A stretch of 61,542 bases of DNA from contig CAZVGV010000005.1 in the NCBI GenBank assembly GCA_964627055.1, forward strand, positions 1-61,542. The letters run 5' to 3'. Position 1 is the first letter of the stretch. Each line of letters opens with the position of its first letter. A program made the translations under genes and the position numbers. The notes under the pieces were generated by a model. The model was not told where the DNA came from and searched no databases. It was given only the letters and a program-made list of their open reading frames with translations. This document shows positions 7,674 through 14,488 of the stretch, piece by piece. The stretch comes from JBBTQS01 sp964627055. GTDB taxonomy: Bacteria > Patescibacteriota > Patescibacteriia > Magasanikbacterales > JBBTQS01.

Positions 7674-7699
7674 ACGAGTATCCAGCCGTTGTTATTTTT
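7654..7699 (+). terminator. Terminator of the DUF218 unit
   Basis: AACGACGGCTG (7654-7664) pairs with CAGCCGTTGTT (7683-7693), with a weaker inner GGTACTC/GAGTATCC stem, followed by ATTTTTTT. The T run ends 2-3 nt before the next start codon. Confidence 0.8.
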
Positions 7700-7701
7700 T
7701 T

Positions 7702-8235
7702 ATGATTACCATTACACATCATTGGGACGGGACGACACTCCCCGTAGCTGAACAGCCAACATTCACGATCGAAGTTCAGGGGGAACAGGTACACGTACAG
7801 GTACACGCAACACTTCCATGGGGTGTACATGCTCCGGATGCGCCCGTTGGATTTACAGATGGACTTTGGGAGTACGATGTTGTTGAGATATTTGCTGTCG
7901 CACCAGACGGGACGTACATGGAAATTGAACTTGGACCGAAGGGGCATTGGCTTGCATACTGGTTTTCGAAATATCGGGAACGTGCGGTGCGAACAGTCGA
8001 TCGGGCAGCGCTCATATATACCACGCAGGAGACAGCAGACGGATGGATTGGTGCTTGCACCTTCCCGGTGAGTTGGCTTCCGGCATCCTGGCGTGAATGT
8101 CGGTGGAATTGGTATCAAATTCGCCGACGTGGGGACGCCGGCGAATTTGAGTATCTTGCTTGGAAAGGGGATGCTACGATTGCACCAGACTTTCATCAGA
8201 CAGCACTGTTTGCATCTCTGCCAAATGTGCAATAG
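7702..8235 (+). CDS. CBM9/DOMON-like carbohydrate-binding protein
   Basis: Protein of 177 aa with the pattern of the family-9 carbohydrate-binding / DOMON-like fold: LWEYDVVEIFAVAPDGTYMEIELGPKG in the middle, then TFPVSWLP and a late GEFEYLAW. No signal peptide is seen, so it is probably cytoplasmic. There is no Shine-Dalgarno; ATG follows a terminator T run. The last 62 nt overlap the 3' end of the convergent kinase gene. Sugar binding is inferred from fold resemblance only. Confidence 0.6.
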   Translation: MITITHHWDGTTLPVAEQPTFTIEVQGEQVHVQVHATLPWGVHAPDAPVGFTDGLWEYDVVEIFAVAPDGTYMEIELGPKGHWLAYWFSKYRERAVRTVDRAALIYTTQETADGWIGACTFPVSWLPASWRECRWNWYQIRRRGDAGEFEYLAWKGDATIAPDFHQTALFASLPNVQ

Positions 8236-9214
8236 TGTCGTGAGCGTACGCAATAAGTGTTTCGACTCGAACGCGATTATGCTCTCTGCGTGAAGCGAAC
8301 TTTGTAGAGTCCCAACCGAAGTACGAGTCATCGACAATGTCATTTGCAAATCGTGCTGCGAGTTCGAGTGTGATCATGATACCGCTGCGCGTAATCGCCG
8401 GGTATAACGAAGCTGGAAGTGGGCGTTGTGCCAGGTACCCTTGCATGGCTTCACGGAATGCGTCGATAGAAAAGTATCCCTGGGTATTGTCTTCTTCAGA
8501 TAGTCGGCACCATGAACGAAGTGCATCGCCGATATCAACGAGCGAGCTGTGACGCATGCATGTGTCCAAGTCGATCATGCAGACACCCTTGCCGTCCTTG
8601 AACATGATATTGGAGATCTTTGGATCGCCGTGTACTACGGTAACATCGAGGGTTGGATCGATGGTGTATTCCTCGAGAAGTGGTGCAATAGATTCGAATC
8701 GCTGGCGTTCTTCGTCGCTTGTAGCGTGCGTAAGTATTTCCGGAAGTCGTTGACGCAGTGCAGCCAAAATCTGTGGTGTCTGATGAAGTCGTAATGGACT
8801 ATGCAATCCTGATGGATCGAAATCCTTCATTGCTTGATGAAACGTAGCAAGAATTCTTCCGGCTTCACGAGCATACGAAATATCAGGCATAACATCGAAT
8901 GTCTCTCCATCGACAGCTGTCATAACACGCCACACACGACCTTCTTCGTCGACAGTATAAGGCTCGCCATTCGCGGTAGTTCGGTACACAGGCGTTGGTA
9001 GGTTTTGTGCAGCGAGGTGTTGTGCGACATGCATGCTGTCGAGCGCAGTGCCAGCGGTAAAGATCGCACCAAGACGTTGCAAGATGTACTGTCCATCTTC
9101 AGTCAGCACGCGGTAGGTGTTATTGATAATACCAGAGGCAATTGGCTCGATTTTATGGATAGATCCAATAGCAAAATGTTCCAGGATTGATGTCAATTTT
9201 TGTTCTGCAATCAT
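8174..9214 (-). CDS. NahK/APH-like sugar kinase
   Basis: Protein of 346 aa in the aminoglycoside phosphotransferase fold. The glycine-rich region is PIASGIINNTYRV, the catalytic loop is VVHGDPKISNIMF (HxDxxxxN type) and CMIDLDT gives the metal-binding Asp. Overall length and pattern are close to N-acetylhexosamine 1-kinase, which makes GlcNAc-1-P or GalNAc-1-P from the free sugar. That would feed the nearby pyrophosphorylases. The start at 9214 fits the promoter at 9223-9250 with almost no leader; an in-frame ATG at 9232 is possible. Other substrates such as homoserine or choline are not excluded. Confidence 0.7.
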   Translation of the reverse strand: MIAEQKLTSILEHFAIGSIHKIEPIASGIINNTYRVLTEDGQYILQRLGAIFTAGTALDSMHVAQHLAAQNLPTPVYRTTANGEPYTVDEEGRVWRVMTAVDGETFDVMPDISYAREAGRILATFHQAMKDFDPSGLHSPLRLHQTPQILAALRQRLPEILTHATSDEERQRFESIAPLLEEYTIDPTLDVTVVHGDPKISNIMFKDGKGVCMIDLDTCMRHSSLVDIGDALRSWCRLSEEDNTQGYFSIDAFREAMQGYLAQRPLPASLYPAITRSGIMITLELAARFANDIVDDSYFGWDSTKFASRREHNRVRVETLIAYAHDTIAHLAEMQTVLSDESLVQS

Positions 9215-9222
9215 ATGGAATA

Positions 9223-9274
9223 ACTCTACCATAGAACCAGGTGTTGGCAAGGTCGGTGGAACCCGTGGTAGCCT
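9223..9274. promoter_or_regulatory. Divergent promoters sharing one -35 element
   Basis: TTGGCAA (9244-9250) reads TTGGCA on + and TTGCCA on - . The - strand promoter has TTGCCA (9245-9250), a 16-bp spacer and TAGAGT (9223-9228). On + a TAGCCT lies at 9269-9274, spacer 19. Both start codons (9214 and 9283) lie within about 10 nt of the -10 boxes. Confidence 0.5.
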
Positions 9275-9282
9275 ACTGGCAT

Positions 9283-10542
9283 ATGGAGACCATTCTCGAT
9301 TTACATATTCACTCGAAGTACTCACGTGCGTGTAGCAAGAATCTGACACTACCTGTTATTGTTGAAGCGTGCGACGTGCGTGGTATCGATGTTGTCGCAA
9401 CGGGAGACTTCACGCATCCACAGTGGGTTCGCTCTCTCGATGAAGAACTGGTTGAGGTTGCATCTGGAATATTTGCCGTGAAGGGGAGTACAGCTCGAGC
9501 TCGGTTTATTCTTGGGACAGAAATTTCATGTATTTATTCTCATGCAGGAAAAGTACGACGTGTGCATGTGCTCGTCTTCGCGCCGTCACTAGCGGCGGTG
9601 CACGGAATCATCGCAGCACTTGAACGTCATGGGTGTAATCTACGAGCTGATGGGAGACCTATCATAGGACTATCGGCCAAGCAATTACTCACACTGATAC
9701 TGGAGGTAGATTCACGATGTGTACTGATACCGGCACACGCATGGACACCATGGTTTGCTGTCTTTGGATCAAAGTCTGGGTATGATGCGCTCTCCGAGTG
9801 CTTTGAGGATTTGACGTCGCACATTTTTGCTATCGAAACCGGACTCTCAAGTGATCCCACAATGAACGCGAGGCTTTCGGCGCTTGATTCCATTGCACTC
9901 ATTTCATGTTCCGATGCGCATTCTCCTGACAAACTCGGACGAGAAGCAACGGTGCTCGATTTTGCATCACGCGAAGCTGTGACGTACGACGCCATCATGG
10001 CAACGCTTCGGGCTAACACCCCAGAGACTTTGAAGTACACCATTGAATTTTTTCCCGAAGAGGGGAAGTATCATATGGATGGTCACGCACCCTGTGCTGT
10101 ACGTTGCACTCCTGCAGAAACAAAAAAATGGAATGGTGCGTGTCCGAAGTGTGGGCGTGCTATAACTGTGGGTGTACTCAATAGAATTGACGCACTTGCA
10201 GATCGAGCAGAGGAACTACACACGCACCGTCACATTCCGCATCGCAGCATTGTTCCGTTGCGTGAGATTGTTGCAAATGTGCTTGGTGTTGGTGTGGGCA
10301 GCAAGCGAGTGGCAGCAATGTATAACAAAATAATTGCAGAGGTAGGGAATGAGTTCTTTGTATTGCTGCAAGCGCCAATTGAGAAGATCGCAATGCATGC
10401 ATCGCCAGAAATTGCACTAGGTGTTGAGCGGATGCGTGCGGGGAATGTATATATATCACCCGGGTACGATGGAGTTTTTGGTACCATCTCTGTATTTCAG
10501 GATGCAGAGCGTCGCCAGAAGAATCAAACAACGCTGCTTTGA
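9283..10542 (+). CDS. EndoQ-family PHP endonuclease for deaminated DNA
   Basis: Protein of 419 aa. A PHP metal-binding domain starts at once (DLHIHSKYSRACS; then GTEIS, VHVLVFAP, LIPAHAWTPWF and SCSDAHSPDKLG). A zinc-finger region follows (HAPCAVRC and CPKCG, near residues 270-300), then a helical C-terminal part (GVGVGSKRVAAMYN). This order is that of endonuclease Q, known from Thermococcales and a few bacteria, which nicks 5' of uracil, hypoxanthine and xanthine in DNA. ATG 9283 is chosen over 9241 because the shared promoter lies between. The earlier name would be only 'PHP domain protein'. Confidence 0.85.
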   Translation: METILDLHIHSKYSRACSKNLTLPVIVEACDVRGIDVVATGDFTHPQWVRSLDEELVEVASGIFAVKGSTARARFILGTEISCIYSHAGKVRRVHVLVFAPSLAAVHGIIAALERHGCNLRADGRPIIGLSAKQLLTLILEVDSRCVLIPAHAWTPWFAVFGSKSGYDALSECFEDLTSHIFAIETGLSSDPTMNARLSALDSIALISCSDAHSPDKLGREATVLDFASREAVTYDAIMATLRANTPETLKYTIEFFPEEGKYHMDGHAPCAVRCTPAETKKWNGACPKCGRAITVGVLNRIDALADRAEELHTHRHIPHRSIVPLREIVANVLGVGVGSKRVAAMYNKIIAEVGNEFFVLLQAPIEKIAMHASPEIALGVERMRAGNVYISPGYDGVFGTISVFQDAERRQKNQTTLL

Positions 10543-10543
10543 A

Positions 10544-10587
10544 CAAAAGAAAACAACCCTGGAAAATCCCGGGGTTGTTTTCTTTTG
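10544..10587. terminator. Bidirectional terminator
   Basis: A long stem, CAAAAGAAAACAACCC (10544-10559) with GGGGTTGTTTTCTTTTG (10571-10587). It lies between converging genes and has A and T tracts on both sides, so it can end transcription both ways. Confidence 0.9.
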
Positions 10588-10610
10588 AAAGAACGAAGCA
10601 AGTTCGAAAA

Positions 10611-10739
10611 CTATTTCTTACGAGTAGCTTTACGCTTTGCTGGCTTCTTAGCAGCCTTCTTCTTAGGAGCTGCCTTTTTCTTAGCAGGCTTCTTAGCAGC
10701 TGGCTTGCGCTTTGGTGCTGCCTTTTTCTTTGCTGGCAT
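10611..10739 (-). CDS. Lys/Ala-rich histone H1-like protein
   Basis: Protein of 42 aa made almost only of Lys, Ala, Pro and Arg (MPAKKKAAPKRKPAAKK and similar PAKKKA repeats), like the C-terminal tail of histone H1 and bacterial Hc1-type proteins. It should be disordered and bind DNA or RNA by charge. A complete Shine-Dalgarno (AAGGAGGTGA, complement of 10745-10754) lies 6 nt before ATG 10739; the longer frame to 10910 has no such site and is AT-rich leader. It is transcribed from an unusual A-tract region. It could also be a ribosome-associated basic peptide. Confidence 0.75.
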   Translation of the reverse strand: MPAKKKAAPKRKPAAKKPAKKKAAPKKKAAKKPAKRKATRKK

Positions 10740-10764
10740 AGGTGTCACCTCCTTATCGTTGTGT

Positions 10765-10991
10765 GATTGAAAGATCAATCGCAAAGTTTTTAGAAATGTG
10801 AGAAAAATTTTTTCCAAGCATGGATGAAAATTTTTTCTCCTTCGGTCGACCTGCGTGTAGTATACAGAAAAAAATTTTGCATGGGAAGAAAAAAAGAAAA
10901 AGTTATACACAGTTGTGATGCAAATTTTTTTTGATTGAATTTTTTTTCGTCACGAAATTTTTTTTATAATCATTTTTTGCGATTGATTTTT
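10765..10991. other. AT-rich region with phased A/T tracts
   Basis: No gene. At least seven AnTn tracts (near 10804, 10827, 10868, 10922, 10938, 10955 and 10986) are spaced by roughly 16-50 bp, typical of curved DNA. It also has a DnaA-box match TTATACACA (10903-10911), a GATTGA/TCAATC hairpin (10765-10780), and a 12-bp inverted repeat ATCAATCGCAAA (10774-10785) / TTTGCGATTGAT (10976-10987). It forms the upstream region of the histone-like gene on - . Confidence 0.55.
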
Positions 10992-10999
10992 TTGAAATG

Positions 11000-11033
11000 A
11001 AAAAAGCAGCGCAACATGTGCACTGCTTTTTTC
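11000..11033 (-). terminator. Terminator of the tRNA-Lys/tRNA-Val transcript
   Basis: AAAAAAGCAG pairs with CTGCTTTTTT around a GC/GC extension and a short loop. On - it follows tRNA-Val and has a T-rich tail. Confidence 0.85.
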
Positions 11034-11043
11034 GTTCTCGATG

Positions 11044-11117
11044 TGGACGGTACAAGAGTCGAACTTGTGACCTCCACAATGTCAATGTGGCGCTCTAACC
11101 AACTGAGCTAACCGTCC
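11044..11117 (-). tRNA. tRNA-Val (anticodon GAC)
   Basis: A 74-nt cloverleaf: acceptor GGACGGT/ACCGTCC, anticodon arm CCACA-TTGACAT-TGTGG, T arm ACAAG-TTCGACT-CTTGT, discriminator A. The CCA end is not encoded. Confidence 0.95.
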
Positions 11118-11148
11118 GTCGGAGATCTGTGTTGTGATCGTACTTGGG

Positions 11149-11221
11149 TGGGCGCACTGGGACTTGAACCCAGGACCGTTTGCTTAAGAGGCAACTGCTC
11201 TACCGGCTGAGCTATGCGCCC
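11149..11221 (-). tRNA. tRNA-Lys (anticodon CTT)
   Basis: A 73-nt cloverleaf: acceptor GGGCGCA/TGCGCCC, anticodon loop CTCTTAA, T arm CTGGG-TTCAAGT-CCCAG. It is 31 nt upstream of tRNA-Val in the same orientation. The CCA is not encoded. The outermost anticodon-stem pair appears mismatched. Confidence 0.95.
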
Positions 11222-11254
11222 GCGTGTAGTGTAGTAGAGGTCCAAAAAAAATGC

Positions 11255-11286
11255 AAGAGGCTGGGGTGGTTGTCCCGCAGCCTCTT
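11255..11286 (-). terminator. Terminator of the 183-aa accessory gene
   Basis: AAGAGGCT pairs with AGCCTCTT (inner GGG/CCC). On - a run of eight T follows closely. Confidence 0.8.
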
Positions 11287-11300
11287 TGAAACCCTTGAAT

Positions 11301-11852
11301 TCAGCCCTTGAGTAGGGTGGCGATGTCGTAGGGTTCATTCTTTTTGCGTTGGAGAAACTTCTCGACCGTGAAGGGGGCGAAGATGACCGCCCTCCCATCG
11401 TGGATGGCTGATGGCAGGAATGACGATGAGTACTTTGGATCATTGCACAGCATCGACCCGAGCACGTCTACGTGACGAGTCGCATCTTCCATCAGAGCGA
11501 CAATCATGTGGTTGCGTGCGCTCATATTGGAGACTACTGCACTCCAGTATTGCTTCCAGCCTCCGTTATCCTTGTTTCTCTTGTGGAGGAGTAGTGCGTG
11601 TCCGTGTACTACGGGTTCCCCTGCTGCGTGAAGTGCATCGTAGATTGTTCTTGCCTGCGCTGCTGCCTGCTCAACTTGGTACGAGAGGACTCGGTTGTTT
11701 GCAGCGGGTACGTACTCGATCTTCCACGGTGCATGTCGCAGTGCGTAATATCGAATCAAATCCTGCAGTGTATTGTCGTCGACAACTGTGGTTGAATCAA
11801 CAGAAGCCGTGGGGACAGACTGAACGATTACAATCACACCAGTGTTCGGCAT
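11301..11852 (-). CDS. Accessory protein of unknown function, 183 aa
   Basis: Soluble protein with no signal peptide. The N-terminus VIVIVQSVP is strand-like; the middle holds GHALLLHKRNKDNGGW and the C-terminal third IIFAPFTVEKFLQRKK. I recognise no family. A G-rich site (GGGGGT) lies just before ATG 11852, and it has its own consensus promoter at 11881-11908. The G+C-rich codon style resembles the other orphan genes of the window. The strong terminator behind it makes it a single-gene unit. Confidence 0.65.
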   Translation of the reverse strand: MPNTGVIVIVQSVPTASVDSTTVVDDNTLQDLIRYYALRHAPWKIEYVPAANNRVLSYQVEQAAAQARTIYDALHAAGEPVVHGHALLLHKRNKDNGGWKQYWSAVVSNMSARNHMIVALMEDATRHVDVLGSMLCNDPKYSSSFLPSAIHDGRAVIFAPFTVEKFLQRKKNEPYDIATLLKG

Positions 11853-11880
11853 GTTGACCCCCGCGTGAATGGTGATGATA

Positions 11881-11908
11881 CTTTTACACTGTAGTCACCT
11901 TGTGTCAA
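11881..11908 (-). promoter_or_regulatory. Promoter of the 183-aa accessory gene
   Basis: On - : TTGACA (11903-11908), a 16-bp spacer and TAAAAG (11881-11886). Confidence 0.55.
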
Positions 11909-11938
11909 GAGTAGGGTGTGCGGTAGTGTAGTGTACGT

Positions 11939-12376
11939 ATGCGAATTATTTTTGGTTCTGATGCAAATGGTGCTCTTCAAGAATCTGCACTGATTGAGGA
12001 ACTACACAAGCTAGGGGATTGTAGCGCAATCGCCGATCTCGTCACGCCACTTGATGATTATATTCAAGTGACTGCTGCATTGTGTAAGGAAGTGTTGCGA
12101 TCGAAGTGTTCTGGAATTTTGTTGTGTGGTACAGGTGCTGGTACAGCAATCTGTGCGAATAAGCATAAAGGGGTGTATGCGGTTACGTGTTTTGATCCCG
12201 AGCATGCGCGTAATGCTCGACGTATCAACAATGCTAATGTGATTTGTATCGCTGTATCTACTCCGCTAGAAGTTAATCTTGAAATCATTCGTGTGTTCCT
12301 CACGACGCGATATCGTGGTCGCAAGCCGCAACGCATCAAAGCAGTGCGAGCATTAGAACGAAAGCAGTTCAAATAA
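11939..12376 (+). CDS. RpiB/LacA-like sugar-phosphate isomerase
   Basis: Protein of 145 aa, the normal length. The catalytic region LLCGTGAGTAICANKHKGVYA carries the conserved Cys, Thr-Gly and ANK motifs of ribose-5-phosphate isomerase B. The N-terminal GSDANGALQE has Ala where RpiB has the substrate-binding His (DHxG), as in LacA and LacB, so it may act on another sugar phosphate. A second, more RpiB-like paralog is at 33361-33831. There is no Shine-Dalgarno; a TAGTGT -10 lies 5-10 nt before ATG, so a near-leaderless mRNA is likely. Confidence 0.8.
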   Translation: MRIIFGSDANGALQESALIEELHKLGDCSAIADLVTPLDDYIQVTAALCKEVLRSKCSGILLCGTGAGTAICANKHKGVYAVTCFDPEHARNARRINNANVICIAVSTPLEVNLEIIRVFLTTRYRGRKPQRIKAVRALERKQFK

Positions 12377-12382
12377 AAAACA

Positions 12383-12411
12383 ATCACCAGACGCCTCCCG
12401 GGTCTGGTGAT
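12383..12411. terminator. Bidirectional terminator
   Basis: ATCACCAGAC pairs with GTCTGGTGAT. TGTGTTTTGTG follows on + and TTGTTTTTTATTT on - , between converging genes. Confidence 0.85.
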
Positions 12412-12434
12412 GTGTTTTGTGTTCTCTGTGATGA

Positions 12435-12902
12435 TCACAGAGTGGGCGACCATCTGCTCACGCGGAGGTATCCGCCGGTCCTTGCTGCGTTGGCGGCGTT
12501 GGGGCTACCTGAGGCGAAGCCGTAGGTCAATGGCGTGTTGACTTCCCAGAAGCCCAGCGCCTGGCCAAGTGCAAGGAGACCGAACGCGTGGTGCTTGTCG
12601 AGTACGTGGGTCATGTCCACGTAGGTGGGGAGTCCGGACAGCGGCGTGATCTTGTGTCCGTCAGCGGTGCTCGGCCACTCCTGGAGGATCGAGACGACCT
12701 CATCCCGGTGTGCCCTCGACAAGGCAACATCGACGGCCAGCTTGTGGAGGTAGCAGTCGACCCACAGAATTGAATCCAGTGGTGGCTGGCCGCTGGTTGT
12801 CGTTCGAAGCCATTGGAATTGGGCGATGGCCACCGCATCGTTGATGACAGGGCATGCCTTCGTGGTCAGATCGATGATCTCGTTGAGACGTGTGGTGTTC
12901 AT
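12435..12902 (-). CDS. Accessory protein of unknown function, 155 aa
   Basis: Soluble mostly helical protein. It has STADGHKITPLSGLP and DKHHAFGLLALGQALGFWE, a Gly/Ala/Asn-rich stretch near the end and no membrane segment. No family recognised. I chose ATG 12902 because GAGGAA lies just before it; the longer frame to 13016 would run into the conserved RNA element at 13003-13101. The codon style is G+C-rich, as in the other orphan genes. It lies behind the tRNA-Arg(TCG) and the element and may be transcribed with them. Confidence 0.6.
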   Translation of the reverse strand: MNTTRLNEIIDLTTKACPVINDAVAIAQFQWLRTTTSGQPPLDSILWVDCYLHKLAVDVALSRAHRDEVVSILQEWPSTADGHKITPLSGLPTYVDMTHVLDKHHAFGLLALGQALGFWEVNTPLTYGFASGSPNAANAARTGGYLRVSRWSPTL

Positions 12903-13002
12903 TATTCCTCGTCGAGGTGGTCCATGCACAGCACACCACATCGCACTGTTTTTGTAAAGATATGCAGACTGCGTATCTTGTGTTTTTTTAGATGTCGCCA
13001 GA

Positions 13003-13101
13003 GGCCGACCAGCCAACGGTGCGTGTCGTGAGATACAAAAATACCACCTGGTTGGCCGAGGTAGAGATGCAATTATGTGGGTAGCGGAATCGACGTTGTA
13101 C
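13003..13101 (-). ncRNA. Candidate structured RNA element downstream of tRNA-Arg(TCG), copy 1
   Basis: A 99-nt segment starting 24 nt after tRNA-Arg(TCG) that matches the segment after tRNA-Arg(CCG) at 41743-41841 without gaps at 71 of 99 positions. A 10-nt stem GGCCAACCAG / CTGGTCGGCC (one A-C mismatch) closes a 35-nt loop holding TCTCACGAC. Upstream, CGATT can pair with AATTG and GGGTA with TACCT. Differences spread over all codon positions and one frame soon hits a stop, so it does not look like conserved protein. No T run follows this copy. I know no named RNA family that matches. Confidence 0.6.
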
Positions 13102-13125
13102 CCTGAAAATACAGAAGAGATGCTG

Positions 13126-13197
13126 TGCCCGCGGAGGGAATCGAACCCCCATTCTTAGTTCCGAAGACTAATGTCCTATCCGTTGAACGACGCGGGC
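13126..13197 (-). tRNA. tRNA-Arg (anticodon TCG)
   Basis: A 72-nt cloverleaf: acceptor GCCCGCG/CGCGGGC, anticodon arm TTAGT-CTTCGGA-ACTAA, T arm with GGTTCGATTCC, discriminator A. It begins 11 nt behind the rnc stop codon, so it is probably cut out of the rpmF-nusB-rnc transcript. Confidence 0.96.
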
Positions 13198-13208
13198 GAC
13201 GTGCAGCG

Positions 13209-13967
13209 CTAGTTGGCTGCGTCGAAGAGAACTGAAGGATCGCGACGAATGATTTTTACACGACCGCCTTTCCAGCCTTTTACCTTGAGTGCGTGTTCTG
13301 CAGCGTCGGTCTGCGCCTCTTGCTTGCTTGTGCCTTCCCCACTTGCGACAAGCTCTCGGTCGAGGAATACACCAACCTTGAAATGCTTGTCATGGTCTGG
13401 GCCATCTTCTTCGAGCACGCGGTAGCTTGGAGTAATACCAACCATTTCTTGTGCTGACTCCTGGAATCGAGACTTGGCGTCGATGAAGAGGCCGTTTTCG
13501 ATGATGGTATCCAGATGCGAAACAATGTACTTCAAAACAAAGGTCTTTGCAACATCGTATCCCTGGTCGAGGTAGATGGCTCCAATAACAGACTCCATTG
13601 CATTTGCGAGAATGTAATCGCGTGCCTTGGTGCCAGCATCCTTCGATTCACCGTGGGAGAGTAGGAGGTACGGTTCGATGTTGATGCTCTTGGCGATTTC
13701 GGAGAGCTTCTTTGCGTTCACAAGTGCTGCGCGCCAGTTCGTGAGCTCGCCCTCAGGGTTACCGAAGTGCGTGAATAGATATTGGGTAACAATCAATTCG
13801 AGTACTGCGTCACCAAGAAACTCGAGTCGTTCGTTGTGCTCGAGGGGGAAGTCTTTGTGTTCGTTGAGGTAAGATCGGTGGACAAATGCCTGCTGCAAGA
13901 TCGTGTAATCCTTGAATGTTACGCCAATCCCTTGTGCAAACTCCTGTACATTGCTGGCAAATTCCAT
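13209..13967 (-). CDS. rnc: Ribonuclease III
   Basis: Protein of 252 aa. The RNase III signature NERLEFLGDAV is at residues 45-55, and the second metal-site Glu lies in ANAMESVIGAIYLDQG. A C-terminal double-stranded RNA-binding domain covers about 165-235, ending KQEAQTDAAEHAL. It cuts double-stranded RNA in rRNA precursors and mRNAs. It is third in an operon behind rpmF and nusB and is followed within 12 nt by tRNA-Arg(TCG). Confidence 0.97.
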   Translation of the reverse strand: MEFASNVQEFAQGIGVTFKDYTILQQAFVHRSYLNEHKDFPLEHNERLEFLGDAVLELIVTQYLFTHFGNPEGELTNWRAALVNAKKLSEIAKSINIEPYLLLSHGESKDAGTKARDYILANAMESVIGAIYLDQGYDVAKTFVLKYIVSHLDTIIENGLFIDAKSRFQESAQEMVGITPSYRVLEEDGPDHDKHFKVGVFLDRELVASGEGTSKQEAQTDAAEHALKVKGWKGGRVKIIRRDPSVLFDAAN

Positions 13968-13978
13968 AGCGGGCGAAA

Positions 13979-14446
13979 TTACGATGCTGATTCAGTTGGC
14001 GCTGCTTCCTTTGTCTTCGGAGCATCTGGTTCTTGTGGCATATCCTTGTACATTGCCCCAAGAACACCGTTGACGAAACGACCAGAGGATGGGCCTCCGT
14101 ACGTCTTTGCGATCTCAATCGCTTCGTTGATGGCAACCTTTGCAGGAATGGCAGTATCAAACTTGAGTTCGTAGACTCCAATACGCAAAATAGCGCGGTC
14201 AACAGCCATGATCTGATCGATCGGCCACTGCGGCGCGTATTTCGTGATGAGTGCGTCGATCTCTGTGATGTGATCGAGTGTGCCTTGCACTGTCTTTAAC
14301 GAAAACCCGTCATTCTCGGCTGTGCCAGCAAACTCTTGCCATGTCTTGTCGACGATAGCAGGGACGATGGCAGTAGGCTTGCCATTGAAATCCCATTGAT
14401 AGAGGCTTTGCATTGCAACTGCGCGACCGAGATGACGGGAGGCCAT
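13979..14446 (-). CDS. nusB: Transcription antitermination factor NusB
   Basis: Protein of 155 aa. The all-helical NusB pattern is clear: SRHLGRAVAMQSLYQWDF at the start, MAVDRAILRIGVYEL, then KVAINEAIEIAKTYGGPSSGRFVNGVLG. NusB with NusE (S10) binds boxA RNA in rRNA transcription and antitermination. The tail after residue 135 is Pro/Glu/Ala-rich. It lies between rpmF and rnc, 11 nt before rnc. Confidence 0.96.
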   Translation of the reverse strand: MASRHLGRAVAMQSLYQWDFNGKPTAIVPAIVDKTWQEFAGTAENDGFSLKTVQGTLDHITEIDALITKYAPQWPIDQIMAVDRAILRIGVYELKFDTAIPAKVAINEAIEIAKTYGGPSSGRFVNGVLGAMYKDMPQEPDAPKTKEAAPTESAS

Positions 14447-14488
14447 ACAAAATGAGCGGGAAACTCGCCACGTGGCGAGTGGATCGTA

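Noticed and set aside
10765..11033. Chromosomal replication origin
   Set aside because: Only one DnaA box, no dnaA, dnaN or rpmH nearby, and genes converge rather than diverge here. GC skew would be needed.
13003..13057. Reading the 10-bp stem as a simple terminator
   Set aside because: No T run follows on - , the loop is 35 nt, and homology with the second copy extends 45 nt beyond the stem.
13003..13101. T-box riboswitch, because AGGTGGTA recalls the antiterminator bulge
   Set aside because: The second copy lacks this string (GGGTTGCA), and the element lies behind tRNA genes rather than before a synthetase gene.
13003..13101. Integron attC site, because of inverted repeats near a tRNA
   Set aside because: No GTTRRRY/RYYYAAC core sites and no integrase gene in the window.
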